Shown here: piece after piece, positions 61,216-64,000 of the stretch
Numbering within the stretch: the stretch's first letter is position 1
Layout: each line of letters opens with the position of its first letter
Assembly (NCBI RefSeq): GCF_000367945.1
Contig: NZ_KB849178.1
Span: 1 to 64,000, forward strand
From: Acinetobacter proteolyticus
GTDB lineage: Bacteria; Pseudomonadota; Gammaproteobacteria; Pseudomonadales; Moraxellaceae
DNA length: 64,000 nucleotides
Direction of reading: 5' to 3'
Notes under the pieces: model-generated
The model's input: the letters and a program-made list of their open reading frames with translations, nothing else
The model's database searches: none
What the model was told of the DNA's origin: nothing
Translations under genes and position numbers: made by a program

Positions 61216-61566
61216 ATGCTATTAAGTAGTTTAGAGTCTGTACCGGGCCATGAAATTTTACGCCAGCTAGATGTGGTGTATGGCAGTACTGTTCGCAGTA
61301 AACATGTCGGCCGTGATTTGATGGCAGGTTTAAAGAATATTGTGGGTGGTGAATTGACCGGTTATACCGAGTTGCTCGAAGAGTCACGCCAAGAAGCCAC
61401 GCAGCGTATGATTGATAAGGCAAAAGCTTTAGGTGCCAATGCCATTGTTGGTATTCGTTTCTCCACTTCAAATATTGCCCAAGGCGCATCAGAATTATTT
61501 GTCTATGGCACAGCGGTGGTGGTACAACCCGTTGCACCTAAACGTCCTGATCCATTCGGCGCATAG
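61216..61566 (+). CDS. YbjQ/UPF0145 family protein, soluble
   Basis: 116 residues from ATG 61216. The in-frame start further upstream would lie in the adeK terminator and is rejected. The sequence has the family blocks VVYGSTVRSKHVGRDLMAG, SRQEATQRMIDKAKALGANAIVGIRF and LFVYGTAVVV. YbjQ proteins form pentamers and are called heavy-metal-binding without firm proof. A membrane-anchored paralogue lies 8 bp downstream. Confidence 0.88.
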   Translation: MLLSSLESVPGHEILRQLDVVYGSTVRSKHVGRDLMAGLKNIVGGELTGYTELLEESRQEATQRMIDKAKALGANAIVGIRFSTSNIAQGASELFVYGTAVVVQPVAPKRPDPFGA

Positions 61567-61574
61567 GCAAAATT

Positions 61575-62015
61575 ATGGATGGACTCATTTTTCAGATTGT
61601 CCTGTTTCTGATCCTATTTTCAGTCGGTTGGGGTTTTGGTCGTCATATCGAGCAAAAGCACTTACGTGAGCTAGACCAGAGAGAAAAGCAATTTGCACAT
61701 ATTCGCATTGATACCAATCGCTTTGTCGAAACCACAGCCTATGGGCAAATGATCAGTAGCAATGTGGTGATCTCCCACGATTATTTTAAATATGTACTGG
61801 CAACCATTCGCAACTTCTTTGGTGGACGTTTGGTCAGCTATGAAAGTGTGGTGGAACGTGCACGTCGTGAAGCCGTGGTTCGACTCAAGCAAGAAGCCCA
61901 TGCCATGGGCGCCAACCAGATTATGGGCGTTCGACTCAGTACTACTGAATTAGGGATGCAAGGTGGAATGGTTGAAGTATTTGCCTATGGAACGGCAATC
62001 ATCCATACACATTAA
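61575..62015 (+). CDS. YbjQ/UPF0145 family protein, membrane-anchored
   Basis: 146 residues. An N-terminal transmembrane segment (about 4-22) and a short linker precede a YbjQ domain (about 45-146) with VVERARREAVVRLKQEAHAMGANQIMGVRLS and the C-terminal VFAYGTAII. Start 61575 lies 8 bp after the first paralogue. The pair may form a mixed complex at the membrane, which is inference. Confidence 0.85.
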   Translation: MDGLIFQIVLFLILFSVGWGFGRHIEQKHLRELDQREKQFAHIRIDTNRFVETTAYGQMISSNVVISHDYFKYVLATIRNFFGGRLVSYESVVERARREAVVRLKQEAHAMGANQIMGVRLSTTELGMQGGMVEVFAYGTAIIHTH

Positions 62016-62046
62016 AAAAATCCTGTGTATGACACAGGATTTTTGC
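62014..62046. terminator. Bidirectional terminator
   Basis: AAAAAAATCCTGTG TATGA CACAGGATTTTT, between convergent genes. Confidence 0.85.
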
Positions 62047-62757
62047 TTAGGATTCGGCAAAGATCGCTTGCCAATAATGATAGGTTTTCTCTTCCCCATC
62101 TTCTAACTTAAACTGGTATGACATCTGACGAGTTTCAGCAATTTCAAATTCAACAGGATGTTTAAATAAACCGCCTGCATAAGCAAAGGTATGGTACTCG
62201 CCGTTTTCACCACAGACATCAACTTCGCTTGGCATCCGTTCTATCAAATTTGCATCGATATCTTGGCCAATAAACGATTCATCTAGCTTACTGGCATCGG
62301 TCACGATGATTTTGGTTTGAATGCCTGAATCCAAGAAGTCTTGCATCACTTCAGTCGAGTTCAGGTTCCAGATTGGCTCAACCACTTCAATGCCTAAAGG
62401 ATGCAAACGGTCTTCACGATATTTTCGTACATCGCTCAGGTAAATATCACCAAAGATAAAGTGCTCAACCCCCTGTGCCTTAAAATGATGGGCAGCATCT
62501 AACATACGTTGCTCATAGACAGGTAGATTTTTCGGCAAAAACACTGGATAAAGCGGAATGCCAATACTTGCAGCTTGCTTTTCAAGCAATGCATGTGGAA
62601 TGGCATGCATGGACGACAACTCTGTTTCTTCATTGACCGTGGTTAATAAGGCAATCACCTCGAACTCGTCCTGCTGTAAGACTTTATACAATGCGAGGGA
62701 TGAGTCTTTGCCACCGCTCCAATTAAAAACGGCTTTTTTGCGATTCTTCACAATCAT
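62047..62757 (-). CDS. Dph6-like ATP pyrophosphatase (adenine nucleotide alpha hydrolase)
   Basis: 236 residues. The PP-loop SGGKDS (14-19) binds ATP. HFIFGDIYLSDVRKYRED and the C-terminal CGENGEYHTFAYAGGLF are shared with diphthine-ammonia ligases. Bacteria lack diphthamide, so the substrate must differ; it likely amidates or thiolates another acceptor. The start overlaps the SDR gene by 4 bp (ATGA), so they are coupled. Confidence 0.85.
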   Translation of the reverse strand: MIVKNRKKAVFNWSGGKDSSLALYKVLQQDEFEVIALLTTVNEETELSSMHAIPHALLEKQAASIGIPLYPVFLPKNLPVYEQRMLDAAHHFKAQGVEHFIFGDIYLSDVRKYREDRLHPLGIEVVEPIWNLNSTEVMQDFLDSGIQTKIIVTDASKLDESFIGQDIDANLIERMPSEVDVCGENGEYHTFAYAGGLFKHPVEFEIAETRQMSYQFKLEDGEEKTYHYWQAIFAES

Positions 62758-63560
62758 TTCACTTTCATTTTGCGAATCATCTTATACAACAAGTTGGGTG
62801 ACAATCGAGAAACCAACACCCCCAATTGTTCTTTTTTCCCACCAACCACAATATATTGCTCGCCTGCCATTAAGGATTCCACCACCCGTTCCGCAAATAG
62901 ATCAGCATCTAAACCATTTTCAATGGCTTCATCCTGATGACCTTGGGGCTTGCCTTCACCATTGAGGGCATTAAAAGAGACATTGGTTTTAACAAAACCA
63001 GGAAACACCACTGAAACCTCAACCCCTTCTGGGGCAACTTCGGCACGCAGACTATTGGCCCACATATGAATCGCCGCCTTAGCCGCAGAATACGTGGCAC
63101 GATATTGGGTGCCTAATAAGCCCGCGACACTGGAAACAAAGACCACACGACCCGACTTTTGTTGCAGCAAGGTCGGCAACACGGTTTTGGTAAAGAATAC
63201 CTGTGAGAAATAATCGACTTCCATAATGGCACGTTCAGTGTGCATGGTGGTGTCCTGAATCAAGGCACGCTGACTCAAACCTGCATTATTGATCAGCCAG
63301 TCAATACGTCCTTTACAAGCCAAGACCTGTTCATGCGCATGGCGGACTTGAGCTTCATCAGTAATGTCCGCTGCAATCGAAAGATGCTGTTCAGGTTTCA
63401 GTAATCCAACTCTCACCGCTTCCAGTTCATCATAGCGACGTGAGGTCAGCACCACTTGTGCACCTTGTAATGCACATTCGCGGGCTAAAGCTTTGCCTAA
63501 ACCAGACGAAGCACCCGTAATCCAGACCACTTTATTTTCAAGTGTTTTGAGTTTTGCCAT
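62754..63560 (-). CDS. Short-chain dehydrogenase/reductase
   Basis: 268 residues. The cofactor loop TGASSGLG (15-22), the NNAG motif (91-94) and the catalytic S143 or S144, Y157 and K161 are intact. RR at 41-42 after the second strand suggests NADPH preference. The length and C-terminal extension resemble the DltE/YqjQ-type ketoreductases that act on lipids. Substrate unknown. 13 bp separate it from the gene upstream, giving a probable three-gene unit. Confidence 0.88.
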   Translation of the reverse strand: MAKLKTLENKVVWITGASSGLGKALARECALQGAQVVLTSRRYDELEAVRVGLLKPEQHLSIAADITDEAQVRHAHEQVLACKGRIDWLINNAGLSQRALIQDTTMHTERAIMEVDYFSQVFFTKTVLPTLLQQKSGRVVFVSSVAGLLGTQYRATYSAAKAAIHMWANSLRAEVAPEGVEVSVVFPGFVKTNVSFNALNGEGKPQGHQDEAIENGLDADLFAERVVESLMAGEQYIVVGGKKEQLGVLVSRLSPNLLYKMIRKMKVK

Positions 63561-63573
63561 TTCTAGGTCCTAC

Positions 63574-64000
63574 CTATGCTTGATGACGCATAAATTTAAG
63601 GAAGTAATCCACATATGTTGCCGCGACTTGCTGATCAATTTGCGTGCCTAATTTTTCTAACCGCTTATAACCCAAATGTGTGGTCATATTAATCACGCCA
63701 TTCAGGGTTTTATCCACCACAAAATTGAATTTAAGGCATTTCTTCGGTTCTCGGATCAAATGAGTGACGCCAACATCAATGACTTCTGTAAGCAATTTAA
63801 GCGCATTGGAAATTTCAGCATGATCGCCACCCGCCAATTTTTGGCTTGAATTTCTAACTTGCTGCGCCAAATGCGGCGCTACAGGATAGGTCATATAGAT
63901 GGTTTCATCTTCAATTTGTAGCGTCTTCGAAAGATACTCAACCAAAGGAATTAAACGGTCATTGCCAAAAAACGAGATCGACCACGGCATATATTTACGA
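63574..64000 (-). CDS. Hypothetical protein, probably truncated by the window end
   Basis: The frame runs from the window edge to a stop at 63574 (about 142 codons visible). An ATG at 63990 has no ribosome site and the frame stays open upstream of it, so the gene probably begins outside. The sequence is mainly helical, with DHAEISNALKLLTEVIDVGVTHLIREP and a C-terminal LGTQIDQQVAATYVDYFLKF. I do not recognise the family. Operon-like with the SDR and the Dph6-like gene. Confidence 0.55.
   Translation of the reverse strand, partial: RKYMPWSISFFGNDRLIPLVEYLSKTLQIEDETIYMTYPVAPHLAQQVRNSSQKLAGGDHAEISNALKLLTEVIDVGVTHLIREPKKCLKFNFVVDKTLNGVINMTTHLGYKRLEKLGTQIDQQVAATYVDYFLKFMRHQA

Overview
The window is a chromosomal segment of a low-GC gammaproteobacterium, almost certainly an Acinetobacter. 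The evidence is an AdeI/AdeJ/AdeK efflux operon preceded by a PAP2 gene, a Bap-like giant adhesin prefix, a trpS-side small RNA locus of the Aar type, and an sdhCDAB-sucAB-lpd-sucCD block divergent from gltA. I cannot name the species. There is no prophage, insertion sequence, CRISPR array, tRNA or rRNA gene that I can see.

Layout. 1-2068 (-) is the N-terminal part of a Bap-like repeat adhesin that runs off the window. 2540-6178 (-) holds a CPA1 Na+/H+ antiporter, a YpfJ zinc metallopeptidase and a YedI/DUF808 membrane protein. 6343-11992 (+) holds trpS, a candidate Aar-type small RNA, the yqiJ-yqiK flotillin pair and a PhoD-like phosphatase. 12084-24000 (-) is the TCA block: sdhC, sdhD, sdhA, sdhB, sucA, sucB, lpd, sucC, sucD. 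The divergent gltA follows at 24900 (+). 26292-32982 carries a DKNYY membrane protein, a DUF1289 protein, trhO, a DedA protein, a LysR/LysE pair, and UPF0149 and PA3496-type small proteins. 33331-36445 (+) carries rpoD, ybeD and lipB. 36527-42052 has an SCP2-like protein with an iron alcohol dehydrogenase, a PuuP-type permease, a bacterial PH protein and a lipoprotein with a long Thr-Pro tract. 42208-49818 has a flavodoxin-like oxidoreductase with a divergent HxlR regulator, a VOC protein, trmL, cysG, serS, an RsiV-like lipoprotein, lolA and a pirin. 49886-53961 has rpmA/rplU (-), ispB and a membrane 'site-specific recombinase' family protein. 54485-61107 (+) is the PAP2-adeIJK operon. The right end has two YbjQ proteins, a Dph6-like ATPase, an SDR and a truncated gene.

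The main biological unit is the TCA block. It encodes succinate dehydrogenase, the complete 2-oxoglutarate dehydrogenase complex including its own E3, succinyl-CoA ligase, and citrate synthase on the other strand. Its long non-coding gaps are structured: four consecutive hairpins precede sucA, two precede sdhC, a terminator-like hairpin separates lpd from sucC, and a palindromic interspersed element sits between sucB and lpd.

The most interesting non-coding signals are four. A perfect 24-bp palindrome overlaps the spacer and -10 of a promoter in front of PAP2-adeIJK (54485-54515), probably the repressor operator of the pump. A promoter-led structured RNA with two abutting micro-ORFs, the first with its ribosome site inside a hairpin, lies at 54016-54240. 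A probable small RNA with an anti-Shine-Dalgarno segment lies after trpS (about 7500-7651). The multi-hairpin sucA leader is at 19910-20064.
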